This document shows, one piece after another, positions 10,030 through 20,930 of a stretch of DNA of 64,000 nucleotides (position 1 is its first letter; each line of letters opens with the position of its first letter). A model generated the notes under the pieces. It was not told the DNA's origin. It saw only the letters and a program-made list of their open reading frames with translations, and ran no database searches. The DNA lies in contig NC_070571.1 of the NCBI RefSeq assembly GCF_026914185.1, forward strand, positions 806,001-870,000, given 5' to 3'. The translations under genes were made by a program, and so were the position numbers. Source of the DNA: Puccinia triticina (taxonomy: Eukaryota; Basidiomycota; Pucciniomycetes; Pucciniales; Pucciniaceae).

Positions 10030-13000
10030 CTAGTTTTCCTCTTCTAAGACACCCTCTTGATCATCAATATCCATTTCATCTGACATTAAATCTTTAAGAG
10101 GTTTGCCTCTCACAAAATATCTTTTGATATGAGAAGCCGCGTACTTTCTTTTGAGTTCAACACCATCCAACTCTTCTAAAATGTAAGCACCTTTCTCAAC
10201 TTGCCTCTTGATTCTGAATGGACCATTCCACCGATGTGAGAAGAGTTTTCCCCACTGATCTTCAAGACTTTTATTGTAGGTAAGAACTAATGTTCCAGGT
10301 TCCAGCGGATCCCTCAATTTTGACGCCAGCTTCCGATCCCAATATCTAACTGAATTTTCTCTTGATTTGAGTAACTTCTGGTGAGCTTCTTCTAGCATCT
10401 CGTCTCGCTGTTCCAATTGTCTGGTTCTTGCTACCAACAATTCATCAGTGGTTTTCACCTCCATCCAATCTATAGCAAGATATGTTTCTGCTTCCAAGTC
10501 AACAGGTAAAACAGCCTTCTGTCCAAATACCATCTCATATGGTGAGTACCCAGTTGATCGTTTTGTTGAAATCCTGTCTGCGAATAAAACTAATGGTAAC
10601 AAATCCTTCCATTTACCCCCAGATTCTCCACACATTTTGACAAGAGCATCTTTGATGGGTTTGTGACCCCTCTCAATCATCCCGTTTCCTTCCGGATAGT
10701 ATGGTGTAGTCGGTCGTAAAGTTGCTCCAATTTTCTGAACTGCTTGAATAAACTCGTCCTTGAATTCCGCACCATTGTCTGTGGTTATTGTTTTGATTGA
10801 TCCAAACTTGTAAGCCCAATTTTCCAAAAGAAACTTACCTACAGATGCTGAAGTGAGGTTTACTAAAGCAGCTGCTTCTACCCATCCTGAAAGATCGTCC
10901 CGGGCCACTATCAAATATTTGAATTTCCCTGCTTTAATATGACAGGCATCTAATGCTACTCTCCCAAAAAGAAAACTTTCTCCTGTTGGGTTGCGTACTT
11001 CACGTGGTATGGTTGGATCACGCTTTTGGCAGGCAACACAGCTTTTGACCCAGTTACGTACATGTTTCTTCAAACTTGGCCACCAAAATCTACATACTAA
11101 GCGCTGATATGTTTCTTCCACTCCGCGGTGGCCTAGATCTTCGTGAACCATCTGAAGGAGTTTTTCGTGGAATTCAGGATTGGAGATAACTAATTGTGCT
11201 GTTGGGGTATGCCTTCTCATGAGTTTTGAATTCTTGACAAAATAATTTATTGACTTCCTTTTTAATTTTTGAAACTCTTCAGGCTCCATGGAATCAGGTT
11301 TCTTCAATGTTTGCAGGTAATGCTTCATATCCATCCAATATCCTGGGCTCTCCCATTCCTTCAACTGTTCCGTACTGATTTGACTTGAGTATATCTGAAA
11401 GCAGGGTTGAATTGGTGGTTCATCCTCATCAAAATCTGGTGTATCCTCATAATATTCTTCTTCATCTTCACCAATTGGTCTTCGTGATAATCCATCCGGC
11501 ATTGTGAATGTTTTTCCAGGCTTATGAACCAAATCAAATGAAAACAACTGAATAAAAGCTACCCATCTTGTCATCGGGGCATTGGGTAATGATGGCGAGT
11601 TTATCATTTGAATTAGCGACTTGGCATCAACCTGAAGCTCAAAAAGTTGACCCCACAGAATTGTTTGAAGCTTCTTGAGAACTCTTGCGACTCCACATAA
11701 TTCTAATTTTGGCTGAGAGTATCGAGATTCAACTGGTGAAAATACTATAGATTCATAAAGGACTGGCCTGTTCATTCCAGTATCCAACTCTTCTTGACTG
11801 AGCACCGCACCTGCAGCTATAAAACTTGAATCCACTGCTAATATTATTCGCCCGGCATCTGCTGAATATTCCAGCTTCTTCAGAACAATATCCTCACCTA
11901 CTTTTTGCTTGAGGTCTTCAAAGGCAATCTGGCACCCTTCAGTCCATATCCATTCTTCATCCTTCCGAGTGAGTTTCCTAAGTGGTGCTGCAATTTCTGA
12001 TAAATTCTTAATAAACATTCTAACATAAGTGATTATTCCCAAAAATCCTCTCAGGTCTGTAACATTACTTGGTGTTGGCCAGGTCAAAACCTTGTTCTTC
12101 TTTTGCTGAGAAATCTTTCTTCCTTCTTTGCAGACCACATGCCCAACGATATCCAATGAAGGAACGCAGCATGCAAACTTCTTGCCTGAAACTGTCAGTC
12201 CTGCCTCCTCAATACGAAATAAGACTCGTTCCAATAATATTGCATACTCCCAAATGAACCGTCGTATTCCGGGGTTCTGTTCTAAAAATTCGCCGTTGTA
12301 ATCTGTCCTAGGTCCCTTGATTCCGCCATCGTCAATGAATACTCCAACATGTTCCGGAATCTCATCTTGGAGTATCCACAGCATTTGAGCTTGATAAACT
12401 GCCACTGAGTTAGTTGCACCTTGTGGTAATCGAGTGAGCTGAAATCTTCCTATTGGTGTGTCAAAAGTAGTCATTGGTCTTGATTCGTGAGCTAATTCTC
12501 TTTCGTCATATCCACCCATAATGTCGCCTAAGCCATAGCAAGCCCTTCCGGAAAAAGATTCAACAAACTCCTCTGTTGCAGGCGGCAATCCGGCATCTCG
12601 AATTGTAACTTTGTTCATTTCTTGAAGATCGTGAACTATCCTTAATTTACCATCATGTTTTGCCACACAAAATACTGGACTGGAATAGCTTGATGTAGAC
12701 TGTTCATATAAACCGGTGTTGATTCGTTCCCTGACAAGCTCCGTAAATTCTTCTCTAATGGCTGCTGGAATCGGAATTGGTTTTTTCTGCCATGGCTGGT
12801 GTTCTACTACTGGGATGACATAAGGTAAGCCATATGAGTGTTTAAGAAGCCCTCTTTCTTGCGGACAGAAAGCAAATGCTTTTTCCCGCAGAACAATGAC
12901 ATGCTTAAACAATTTGAGTTCTTCTGTTAGTAGCCATCCTGGGGGTCCAAAATTTACAACTTTCAATCTTTCTTCAGTGACTTTTAATGTTGGTTGAAAT

Positions 13001-15921
13001 TCAGGGGGTGATGGTGTAAGTGGAGTTTGATAAGGATCTCTTGAAAGTGGTGGCCTCTGCAAAGGTGGATTGATTTTCTGAGGCATAGGTTCATTGACTG
13101 GTTTTACCTTCTTTCCCACAGGCTTATACTTGGTGAAGCACCACAGATCTCCATTTGTCCAGCGCTTGCACATATCTGCCTGAGTTCTAGATCCAATTCC
13201 ATCTGCAAGTAAGTTCTTCATTTGCCGTTCTGGGTTGGAGCTCATATTGCCTTCTGCTGAAAAATCTGTAACCCTTGCTGAACTTGAGAATTGAATGGTA
13301 TGACACTCCAATCCCAAGCTGGGGTTCCTTTGCTTGTATGATTTCTTTTTTATAGGAAAAAAATTCATCAGTTCACGCAACCTTTCTAAACAGCTAGACA
13401 CACCTTTTCTTCCATTTTGTATGATTTCTCCTTTGACTTGGGAGCTAGCTGACTTTGTAAGACATCCAGTGGTGAGTGGTTCTTCCAAACACTGTTTTGT
13501 CCTTTCCCAACCGTATCCTTCATATGCCCTAGCTAATGTGACTTGAACTCTTCTTTCATTATGGCCCTGAAACGTTAGTATTTCTCCCCGGCGGAAGTAT
13601 TCCAGCATACACTGGTTGTCAAATAAAAATGGTCGTCCTAGTATAGGCAATGTTGCTTTTATCGCGGTAAATAGATGAATTGGTCCTGTGAAGCTTCCAA
13701 TTGTTAGAGGGCAAAACTCAACCACTCCTGTGATGTTGCACTGCTCCCCTCCTACTCCTGAAAGAGGTATTTCAATGTGGGTTATTTCCAATCCCAGGTG
13801 AAAGGCTAACCCTTCAGGGATTACATTTACCATTGAACCAGAGTCAACCAGGAAATTCACTTCTTGGCCTTCCATGAATGTTTTCACAAATCCCAGTGCG
13901 CAACTATAATAAGCTGTTCCTTCTAATGCTTTCTTTTGCTCATTTATTTTCATTGATGCTGAAAGAATCTGTTCCTCTTCTGGGGACCTTGGACTGGAGG
14001 CTATAAAGGTGGGAGCTGATTCTTGTTGAACTTGTGGCAGTTTTTTGGTAAGTTGCTTAATCATTTCTTCTGTGAACTGCGGACAAGCTTTTGAAAGTTG
14101 AGAAAGGGTTAATGGGATGACTGACTTTTGAACCTCATTTACCAATTCCAACTCTATGCTTTGAGATTCAGATTTTGCTTTCACTGGTCGCCTTATTGGG
14201 GGTATAACTGGTTCCTTGACATATATTTGATCAATATCCATTGATGTTCCGGTTTTAAGATCTTCCTTTGTCTCAGTTTTCTCCTTTCTTCCTGAAAATC
14301 CACCCTTTCGTGCTTGCAAACCGTACGTCTCTAGAGGAAGTTGCTTCAGAAAATTTTCCGCTTGAGGCCCTGGTGCATTCCAATTTACTATTCCTACTGA
14401 TGACACTACATCAGGACTTGCCTTCTTCATGATGCTGATTGGTTCTGTCTTGATTTTCCCGGATTCTAAAGGAATGTTGTTAGGATATGTTGATGGTGGC
14501 TCTGCAAAAGCTAGTTGAGTTGATAATTTCTTCATTTTAGGATCTGCTGAGGCCCCTGCTACAACGGTTCGAATAGGTCTTGAGCGGTCAAAAGGTATCT
14601 TCTCTCCATTAGGTAAATAATACTCCTTTCCCATGCGTCTCACTAATCCCTCCTTTTCATCATTTTCCAATGCAAAGCAGTTGAGAGTGCTGTGGCCTTC
14701 CTTTTGACAGTAATAGCAGATCCTTTCTCGTGGCTCATATAGTTTCCTCCGAGTTTCTGGTCTTCCTTGAGCATTTTCTTCCTTGGAGTTTGTTTGTGCC
14801 ATTTGATTCTGGAGATTTTGCATGAATTTGGTAAGTTCATCCACTTTTCCTTCCAGTTTACCTACAGGGTTCTCATCTAGCATTTTCTCCCTTAATACTT
14901 TACCTTTATCACTCCCTTTTTTTACATCCAACAGCTTCTGCATGATTTTGTTTGACTCAGCAAAAGCCCTTCCGTATCCAAAGGTGTCTTCTGAACCAGC
15001 CTTCATCTCCATTTCCGCATAATTGATGAGATCCTTGATTTCCGGTGGTTTGCAGTATCCGTCCTTTCCATATTTGATCTTCTCTCCTTTTATCAGTTCA
15101 CGTTTGATATTCCTTTGTGATTCCTTGGAGAATGCTGCCAAAAACAAGTAGACTACATCCTGTTGAGAGGTGATATGCTCATTTGTCACTAGATATTTGA
15201 CAATCATCATGAACTTTGAGACAAATTCCCTATAATCGTGGATGTCTTTTAATCCACCCTTCTTTGCAATTCCCTCAGCCAAATCACGTAAGTCTTGAAC
15301 TGTATACTTTATCTGGGTATAGTAATCTCCCCAAACTTCCGTCATACTCTCTTTCAAAAGATCCCAGTCCCGTTCTTCGTATCCTTCTAATGTTTCAAGT
15401 TCTTCTTTCAAGTCTTCGCCAATCACAAACCTGTCGATTTGCATAACCATGTCCCAGTCGCTGGCTCCACATGCCTCTGCTGCCCGTTCATATCTCAATA
15501 AAAATGTTTTCAACCTTTCACCTTCAAATTTGAGAGTATCGTTTTCAATCTTCACAACCTTCTGTCTTACTTCACGTATTGGGGTGCTTTGACCCATATC
15601 AAGGTTTCTTGGATATGTGGATTGCGATGCTTCTTTCCGGTGCTTTGTGGGTGTTATTGTCTTGAAGAGTTTTTCAGCTTGGTCGGCTGCAGAAGTTGAA
15701 GGTGCTCCAGCAGTTGGGGGTGCTCCAGAACCTGAAGCTACTCCTAATCCACTTGCAGTTATTTGCCCAGTTTGGCCTAGGGCTCTTGTCTTGCTTGTTG
15801 AAGCTGTATTTTGTAACGGTAGGTTTGGTCTGACTTGTGGAAGGAGTGGATTGTCCAGGTTCATGCCGCTGTTTCCTTGTTCCGTTCCTGCTTCCAAATC
15901 CCCAGGTAAATTGAAAGACAT
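10030..15921 (-). CDS. Ty3/Gypsy Gag-Pol polyprotein, 1963 aa, intact
   Basis: A single ORF from ATG at 15921 codes for the whole replication machinery. In order: Gag-type helical region (about 130-330); zinc knuckle C-YY-C-QKEG-H-STLN-C near 405; retropepsin-type protease with VDSGS near 692; reverse transcriptase with LPQGA and the catalytic F-I-D-D near 1190; RNase H starting with AVDSS near 1362; integrase with the HHCC zinc site (HEDLGH, then C-VAC) near 1592 and the D,D-35-E core (LDACHI, TTDNGAEF, GMIERGH) at about 1655, 1710 and 1747, followed by a GPF-type C-terminal module. I see no chromodomain. Gag and Pol are fused in frame, whereas the related element at 27-32.6 kb has a frame break at the matching place. 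Transcription would start in the right-hand LTR. All catalytic residues I can locate are present. Confidence 0.97.
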   Translation of the reverse strand: MSFNLPGDLEAGTEQGNSGMNLDNPLLPQVRPNLPLQNTASTSKTRALGQTGQITASGLGVASGSGAPPTAGAPSTSAADQAEKLFKTITPTKHRKEASQSTYPRNLDMGQSTPIREVRQKVVKIENDTLKFEGERLKTFLLRYERAAEACGASDWDMVMQIDRFVIGEDLKEELETLEGYEERDWDLLKESMTEVWGDYYTQIKYTVQDLRDLAEGIAKKGGLKDIHDYREFVSKFMMIVKYLVTNEHITSQQDVVYLFLAAFSKESQRNIKRELIKGEKIKYGKDGYCKPPEIKDLINYAEMEMKAGSEDTFGYGRAFAESNKIMQKLLDVKKGSDKGKVLREKMLDENPVGKLEGKVDELTKFMQNLQNQMAQTNSKEENAQGRPETRRKLYEPRERICYYCQKEGHSTLNCFALENDEKEGLVRRMGKEYYLPNGEKIPFDRSRPIRTVVAGASADPKMKKLSTQLAFAEPPSTYPNNIPLESGKIKTEPISIMKKASPDVVSSVGIVNWNAPGPQAENFLKQLPLETYGLQARKGGFSGRKEKTETKEDLKTGTSMDIDQIYVKEPVIPPIRRPVKAKSESQSIELELVNEVQKSVIPLTLSQLSKACPQFTEEMIKQLTKKLPQVQQESAPTFIASSPRSPEEEQILSASMKINEQKKALEGTAYYSCALGFVKTFMEGQEVNFLVDSGSMVNVIPEGLAFHLGLEITHIEIPLSGVGGEQCNITGVVEFCPLTIGSFTGPIHLFTAIKATLPILGRPFLFDNQCMLEYFRRGEILTFQGHNERRVQVTLARAYEGYGWERTKQCLEEPLTTGCLTKSASSQVKGEIIQNGRKGVSSCLERLRELMNFFPIKKKSYKQRNPSLGLECHTIQFSSSARVTDFSAEGNMSSNPERQMKNLLADGIGSRTQADMCKRWTNGDLWCFTKYKPVGKKVKPVNEPMPQKINPPLQRPPLSRDPYQTPLTPSPPEFQPTLKVTEERLKVVNFGPPGWLLTEELKLFKHVIVLREKAFAFCPQERGLLKHSYGLPYVIPVVEHQPWQKKPIPIPAAIREEFTELVRERINTGLYEQSTSSYSSPVFCVAKHDGKLRIVHDLQEMNKVTIRDAGLPPATEEFVESFSGRACYGLGDIMGGYDERELAHESRPMTTFDTPIGRFQLTRLPQGATNSVAVYQAQMLWILQDEIPEHVGVFIDDGGIKGPRTDYNGEFLEQNPGIRRFIWEYAILLERVLFRIEEAGLTVSGKKFACCVPSLDIVGHVVCKEGRKISQQKKNKVLTWPTPSNVTDLRGFLGIITYVRMFIKNLSEIAAPLRKLTRKDEEWIWTEGCQIAFEDLKQKVGEDIVLKKLEYSADAGRIILAVDSSFIAAGAVLSQEELDTGMNRPVLYESIVFSPVESRYSQPKLELCGVARVLKKLQTILWGQLFELQVDAKSLIQMINSPSLPNAPMTRWVAFIQLFSFDLVHKPGKTFTMPDGLSRRPIGEDEEEYYEDTPDFDEDEPPIQPCFQIYSSQISTEQLKEWESPGYWMDMKHYLQTLKKPDSMEPEEFQKLKRKSINYFVKNSKLMRRHTPTAQLVISNPEFHEKLLQMVHEDLGHRGVEETYQRLVCRFWWPSLKKHVRNWVKSCVACQKRDPTIPREVRNPTGESFLFGRVALDACHIKAGKFKYLIVARDDLSGWVEAAALVNLTSASVGKFLLENWAYKFGSIKTITTDNGAEFKDEFIQAVQKIGATLRPTTPYYPEGNGMIERGHKPIKDALVKMCGESGGKWKDLLPLVLFADRISTKRSTGYSPYEMVFGQKAVLPVDLEAETYLAIDWMEVKTTDELLVARTRQLEQRDEMLEEAHQKLLKSRENSVRYWDRKLASKLRDPLEPGTLVLTYNKSLEDQWGKLFSHRWNGPFRIKRQVEKGAYILEELDGVELKRKYAASHIKRYFVRGKPLKDLMSDEMDIDDQEGVLEEEN

Positions 15922-16349
15922 GACAGCTAAGTGATCTCTTTCCTACAAACTTAAACAAAAAACTGTGATCAGTACTAAAAATAAAAGCTGTGTTAGTTTA
16001 TTCCTCTTTCAAAAAACAGGTTGGATCCTATTGATCCTATAATATGAGTTCTCTGGTATTCTGTGACCAGGGCTTTATCAATTCTTGATACTTTACTTAC
16101 TATTCTTATTCACCAACCCAAACTCGGATTCCGGATGAATAAGATTAACTATAAAAATTTCTATCTGAGGTTGTTAAATCTTTCACAATTATTTTATGGC
16201 TGATTTTGGTTTCTGTTTTCCGTAATGTTGAAGGTTATCAATTGACCGATGAATTCTGTTACTTGCTAGATTCGAATTTGCAGTGGTCCTCAAAAAAAAA
16301 CTTCAGGCCTCCTAATAATTCTTTTTAAAACTACTTCCAACTAACTGGG

Positions 16350-16366
16350 CCACTGTTGGGACACCA
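16350..16366 (-). other. Primer binding site of the Ty3 element
   Basis: On the minus strand TGGTGTCCCAACAGTGG starts 2 nt after the 5' LTR end. The same 17-mer follows the 5' LTR of the second Ty3 element (26804-26820), again with a 2-nt gap. It begins TGG, the complement of a tRNA CCA end. I could not assign the primer tRNA. Confidence 0.85.
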
Positions 16367-16368
16367 GT

Positions 16369-17286
16369 TGTGAGACTCCAAAAGTGGGTTGCACCCCTTT
16401 TGGCTGAATTTAGAGAAGTATGTGTGGGGAAACCCCTGCCTCTCTGAAAATCAGACTGACAACACCCCCCAAGCTAAGCTTGGAAGAAGAAGATGTGGAC
16501 AGTGTAGTTGTTAATAGCCTTGCAAGGGATTATTTGGGACTCTTCTGGCGAAGTATTGGTTATTTGTAGGGTGTAACTGGTATATATATTGCGTAGTAAA
16601 TATGTGCTGTCGTGTTTACAATTATTTGTTGGCTAGGTACTCTGTGTACTTTTGCATGAGGAAACAGAAAAACAGTGGAGGAGAGCCTCCTTTTATAGAC
16701 AAGAGTGAGGGATTTTTGCCCCCTGGAGGATTACAATTTCCCTGCAAAAAGTGCAGGTAGCACAGCAATACAAGTATGGAATATTCTAGTAACTGTGAAT
16801 ACAGCAGAGGCTGTGCAACAATACAGCAGAGGCTGTGCAACAATACATGAAACCAAGAAGAAATAGAATGTTCCAAAATGGTCTATCAACTGTAATGGAA
16901 GTTTTGCCTTAGCAACAAGAAGTATTGGAATATTCTAGAGAAAAATAGTTGTCATGTTCAAAGAAGTGCCCCAATAGCAACAAGATAAGGACCTGTACAT
17001 ACTTCTTATCAGGTTTTGAGGGTCAAAGCCTCTACTTGGACTTGGACTTTCATCCCTCCAATAATTAACTCCTGATCTCTGGTTATTCAAATATAGTGTA
17101 AAAGATGGTTTGTAACACTGCATACATTAGGAGTATGCAACAAGAAATGACTGTAAATATGCATGTATATGTAAAAATTACTATGTAGACTTGCTATGTA
17201 TATGTAACTGAACTATGTAACTGTGAAACTTGTGTGTAAGCTAAAAATTTTGAATTTTTCCTTCCTATACAAGAGTGTCGACCACA
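16369..17286 (-). repeat. 5' LTR of the Ty3 element
   Basis: Right-hand copy of the 918-bp LTR, matching 5357-6274 at an exact offset of 11,012. It is followed on the plus strand by the GCGC target duplication. It would contain the promoter for minus-strand gag-pol transcription. Confidence 0.95.
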
Positions 17287-18612
17287 GCGCAGAACGCTTT
17301 TTGTACTTGCGTTTCTTTGGGGGAGTGGTGGTAATGGCTCGGCCAGAGGATTTTCCGGCTTTGCACTTTGAGAAACCCTCATCAGGGCCACTGTGCTGTG
17401 AATTTGGGAGTGGAACTTGGGCAGATCCTTTGTTGTTGCTCTTGAAATTAATCCTGTTATGAGAGACACAGTCCAAATTAGCTTCTCAGGAGATGGATTG
17501 GCTTTTCAAGACAGTAAGCTCACTGGATTGGCCGGCGCGTCTTGACATTAAGAGGCCCTGCATCCTGTAGGTTGGTTACGTTGGTAGATTTTTCCCGGCT
17601 GATACAGACACAGACAATGCCTAATATTTCAGAGTCAGTCCAAATTCACTTTTGATGACGGTTACCAATTACAACATACATTAACTTCAAGCATACGATT
17701 CTCAACACTGTACCTGGCAATGTAGCCTGAGATGACCACCTCTCGACCAACTTGGAATAGGCCAAAAGGTTTAGCGAGGTTCCGGTTGCCCGCAATCTTG
17801 TATTGGACAACAAAACTAACAGAGGTTCAAGTCTATGACAAAGCGTTATGTGTGAGTAAACATGACAACTATCAAGACCGTTGTAAAGGGCTCTTGGATC
17901 ACGATTAGAAGAGTCGACTTACTTGAACATCGTAGTCAGTGTGACGGATCTTCACAAACAGATTGTTGAACTGAGTCACAGATGATGATTCATCCTTTGC
18001 TTCTACCTTGGAAACAACGACCCCAAATCCGTAACACCCTGCTTTGTTAGCAAGTGAAACACTGTAGCCTTCTGAATTAGCGATAGGAAAAGTCATTTCC
18101 TGGTCGTAGTAAAGGACCAGGGGGGTTTTTGAATTTGGTGAAATCAGCCGGCCAGATAGGAAATAGATTTTGTCTTCTAAAAGAGAAGAGGTAGTGGATC
18201 CATATCCCTGAAGTTTGATTTTCATGTTTACATCCTCACCAGTCTGGTTGTCGACGAATGCTAACGTTGATTCGAACATGAGCTGTCCATATGTTGAACC
18301 GGGGCTGATTGCGGGCGGGAGCTAAAGAGAGAAGTCAGATGGAGGCGGTACAGAAAAAGCAGAAACCCTCACCGTCTTGGTGATGTCAAATGGGGAACGG
18401 GTGAACATAGGGTGGCTTGGGCACCTCAAAGTTGACAGTGCCGGGGCCATCGTGTTGATTTGATTGAATAGTAGCGGGAATGGTGGGGGAGGGGTGTGGG
18501 TGTGGGACGAGGACAGGCGGTCACAATAGTTTAAGTACCTTCCGAGATTGGAGGTATCCGGAGATTGAACAGCCTCTGTGTACGGGCAATTGCCGGTTTT
18601 GTTAAACAACAT
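17287..18612 (-). pseudogene. OB1: five-exon gene of unknown family, OB-fold-like, disrupted by Ty3 insertion
   Basis: Minus-strand exons 18373-18612, 17923-18321, 17714-17796, 17524-17598 and 17287-17453, completed by 5306-5352 on the far side of the retrotransposon, keep one frame through four introns and give 336 codons if translation starts at 18612; a later ATG near 18450 is also possible. Three introns have standard GT..TAG/CAG borders; the second uses a CAAG acceptor and is less certain. The protein has alternating strand-like segments and a G-x-x-V-x-I-x-G-Y-I pattern (VGREVVISGYIA) that suggests an OB-type beta barrel, then a basic tail with PPKKRKYKKRS, a likely nuclear signal. It is a paralogue of OB2 at 61144-61840, with an intron at the same place. 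It lies inside the 17.4-kb element, so it is cargo or an accessory gene. A nucleic-acid-binding role is inference. Confidence 0.7.
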
Positions 18613-19786
18613 ATTGCTTGAGCGGTGGGGAATTAGTAATTAGGAGAATGTGATTGTCACCATGAAGAGTCGAAATGTCAAGTGATGCCGGTTATGGGCG
18701 TTGGCTTTTGGCATGTTGTTGGCGTGGGCCCAACCGCTTGCGCAGATTAGGTTATGTCAAGTCGTCAAAATTCCACGCCCGGGAGGTGGCGGCCTTGGCA
18801 AAGAAAAGAAAACGGACTGATGAAGAGAGGACATTGGCATTGGAAACTGAACATCAACAAAGAGTATATTGAACTGCCAATTACATACAAGCCGGGTGTG
18901 CGGTGGTGGAATGCGTACAATGAGAAATGCAGTGAAGGTGCAATCAAAGCGGTGCAGTGAGCGTGCAATCGAAGCAGCGGTGTTTGGCAATGGAAGGGAT
19001 TCAAAGCGTATGAAAAGCTAGACCAAGCTCGAATTGAGAGCAGGTTTTGACTAATCCGGCCATGCAAATTGTAGTGAGCGTGCAATTGAAGCGGCAGATG
19101 TTTGGCAAGCGGAGGGTATGAAGAACTATACTACATTTTGGGTTGGCGATGAGGATGTTGTGCCGCTGGATTTGGGAATTAGCTGGAAGGAACTTTCTGC
19201 AAGTGTGCATTAGCTTCACGTGGATTTGGAATTGACCATATCCGACTCGTAGTGTGATGTGTTATTGGGCAAAGCGGGCGGCGGTCGTTTTTGGGCATTT
19301 GTAGGATTCTTATTGTTCGCGATAAGACGGCACAAAATACCTTTGGAATCCGGTAATGGAACTGAATAGATTTTTGGAGGTCAAGTAATTGTTGGATCAG
19401 GGAATAGCGATTAGAGAAGGACTCACAAAACTATAAATCAAGCAAAATGTATGATAGCGATAGAATTATGCGTTCGAATCAGATCAACGCATCGTGAAGG
19501 TAAACAATAAGTAAACAATAAGGTGAGTAGAGAACAATAAACAGGAACAATGGCCTGAGGAAGCCTGAGGAGTACACAATAGGGGTCAGGAGAACAATAG
19601 CCTGTGCAGCAGCGGCGGATTCTGAAAGGTATAAATAGAGGCTCTTGATGTGAGGAAATTGAGCAAGGCTCCGGAGTTTCAGACTTGCTATGGAAGCCTT
19701 CAGTGGGGGGAAATGCTGCAGAAATTTTTCCAGAAAGTGGGAAATCTCTGGTTGGGATCCCTTCTATGTGTTAATACACCTTTTCA
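18613..19786. other. No recognisable gene (upstream side of OB1)
   Basis: About 1.2 kb of moderate GC with overlapping short ORFs on both strands and none with splice support. The first 200 bases would hold the OB1 promoter on the minus strand. Confidence 0.55.
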
Positions 19787-19857
19787 CATTCCCCTTTCAT
19801 GCGTACATATTCCTCTCATATGTACATATCCCTTTCATGTGTACATACCCTTTTTAT
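19787..19857 (+). repeat. Short block of the CCCTTTCATG minisatellite near the right end of the 17.4-kb element
   Basis: Four units of the motif seen at 3431-3985 occur in the same orientation. Together they are near the two ends of the same element. Confidence 0.7.
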
Positions 19858-20135
19858 GTTATTCTGGCTGGATTCAATGGCACATTGAGTGTTTTCTAAA
19901 AGCAAATGAAAGGGTGCTCAGGGGGATGCTCATTTGCAAGGTTGAACATTTGTCTCAGCCTACCGCATGAGCACTACAGCATGCAATTAAGCATTGAGAT
20001 GCCGGGCCCAAACAAGGTACACACTGAAGGTGCACCAGCATGGAATTTGGGTGCTTGACTCCAGCTTGAGCTGAGGCTTGATTCAAGCTTGCTGCATCTC
20101 AACAGCAAGCAGTTTCTAGAGTTTTTCTTGCAGTG

Positions 20136-20420
20136 CCTTAAACAATCTCTTGATAAGGCACTTTAATCAATACTAGAGCTCCTGGTTGCTACTACACTAC
20201 TACTACTACTACTTGTTATGATTGTTGTTGATGAAGTTGGTAATAATCTCTTCCTTAACAATCTCTTGATAAGGCACTTTAATTACTACTAGAGCTCCTG
20301 ACTACTACTACTACTACTGACTCTAACTTAACACTACCACTACCACTACCACTACCACTAAACTACCACTACCACTAAACTACCAATGTAACTAAGCTAA
20401 CCACTGTGACCAAACCTCTA
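20136..20420. repeat. Duplicated flank plus ACT/ACTACC microsatellites
   Basis: A segment beginning CCTTAAACAATCTCTTG and carrying CTTGATAAGGCACTTTAAT is repeated about 120 bp further on, with (ACT)n tracts between and an (ACTACC)n tract at about 20330-20390. The second copy preserves the pre-insertion sequence of the 17.4-kb element (20237-20280). Confidence 0.8.
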
Positions 20421-20930
20421 TAGGCTGATGATGGAAAAAAGAAAATTATAGTGTGGAGAGGCCCTCCTTTTATGTTGGAGGATGAGGGATTTCTGCTGCA
20501 GGAAGCTCTTCGTGATGGATTTCTGCTGCAGAGGTTCTCACCTACACAGCCTTTCTACACAGCCACAAGTACAATCAACACAGCTTTACTGTGCTAGATA
20601 CACTTTAAATCCACAGCCAAACATCTATGATATACAAACTAACAAACAAATACACAGCCTTCAGATAGATACCTTCCAACTCCACCTCCAAACAACGCAG
20701 CCTCCTGATACATACCTTCTAACTCCACCTCCAAACAACACAGCCTCCTGATAGATACTTTCTAACTCCACCTCCAAACAACACAGCCTCCTGATAGAAT
20801 CTTCCCTGAACAAACAAATACAAAGACTCCAGCCAAAGATGCTGTGCAGCCTGTGTTAGATACCTTCTAACTCCACCTCCCAAACAACACAGCCTCCTGA
20901 TAGAATCTTCCTTGAGCAAGCAGGTGTATA
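20421..20930. repeat. LTR-like remnant and tandem repeats (unit about 45-48 bp)
   Basis: 20440-20520 resembles part of the Ty3 LTR (GAGGCCCTCCTTTTAT, then GAGGGATTTCTGC). From about 20660 to 20915, four imperfect units built around CTAACTCCACCTCCAAACAA and CAGCCTCCTGATAGA follow. No gene. Confidence 0.55.

Larger units (their letters stand above)
5357..17286 (-). mobile_element. Intact Ty3/Gypsy (Metaviridae-type) LTR retrotransposon, 11,930 bp
   Basis: Two direct 918-bp LTRs (5357-6274 and 16369-17286) begin TGTG and end CACA and show no difference in the portions compared; their start and end offsets are equal, so there is no net indel. The 4-bp target duplication GCGC lies at 5353-5356 and 17287-17290. 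On the minus strand the order is 5' LTR, PBS, a 1963-aa Gag-Pol, an antisense accessory gene, PPT, 3' LTR. LTR identity and the open Gag-Pol suggest very recent insertion and possible autonomy. It interrupts the last exon of OB1. The long region between pol and the 3' LTR (about 3.7 kb) is unusual for a Ty3 element. Confidence 0.95.
2751..20135. mobile_element. 17.4-kb CACTG-ended DNA transposon (CACTA/Plavaka-like), nested insertions
   Basis: The first 43 bases (starting CACTGCAAGAAAAACTC) and the reverse complement of the last 43 bases differ at one position. The element is flanked by CCT (2748-2750 and 20136-20138). A 3-bp duplication with CACTR ends is the known signature of the CACTA superfamily, whose fungal branch is Plavaka. 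Removing the element joins the flanks into a sequence that matches an uninterrupted paralogue at about 20237-20280. Inside are a Mutator-like MITE, minisatellites near both ends, gene OB1 and an 11.9-kb Ty3 element. Without nested insertions the original is about 5 kb. No transposase remains inside, so it would depend on one supplied in trans, for instance of the type at 51.7 kb. Confidence 0.85.
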
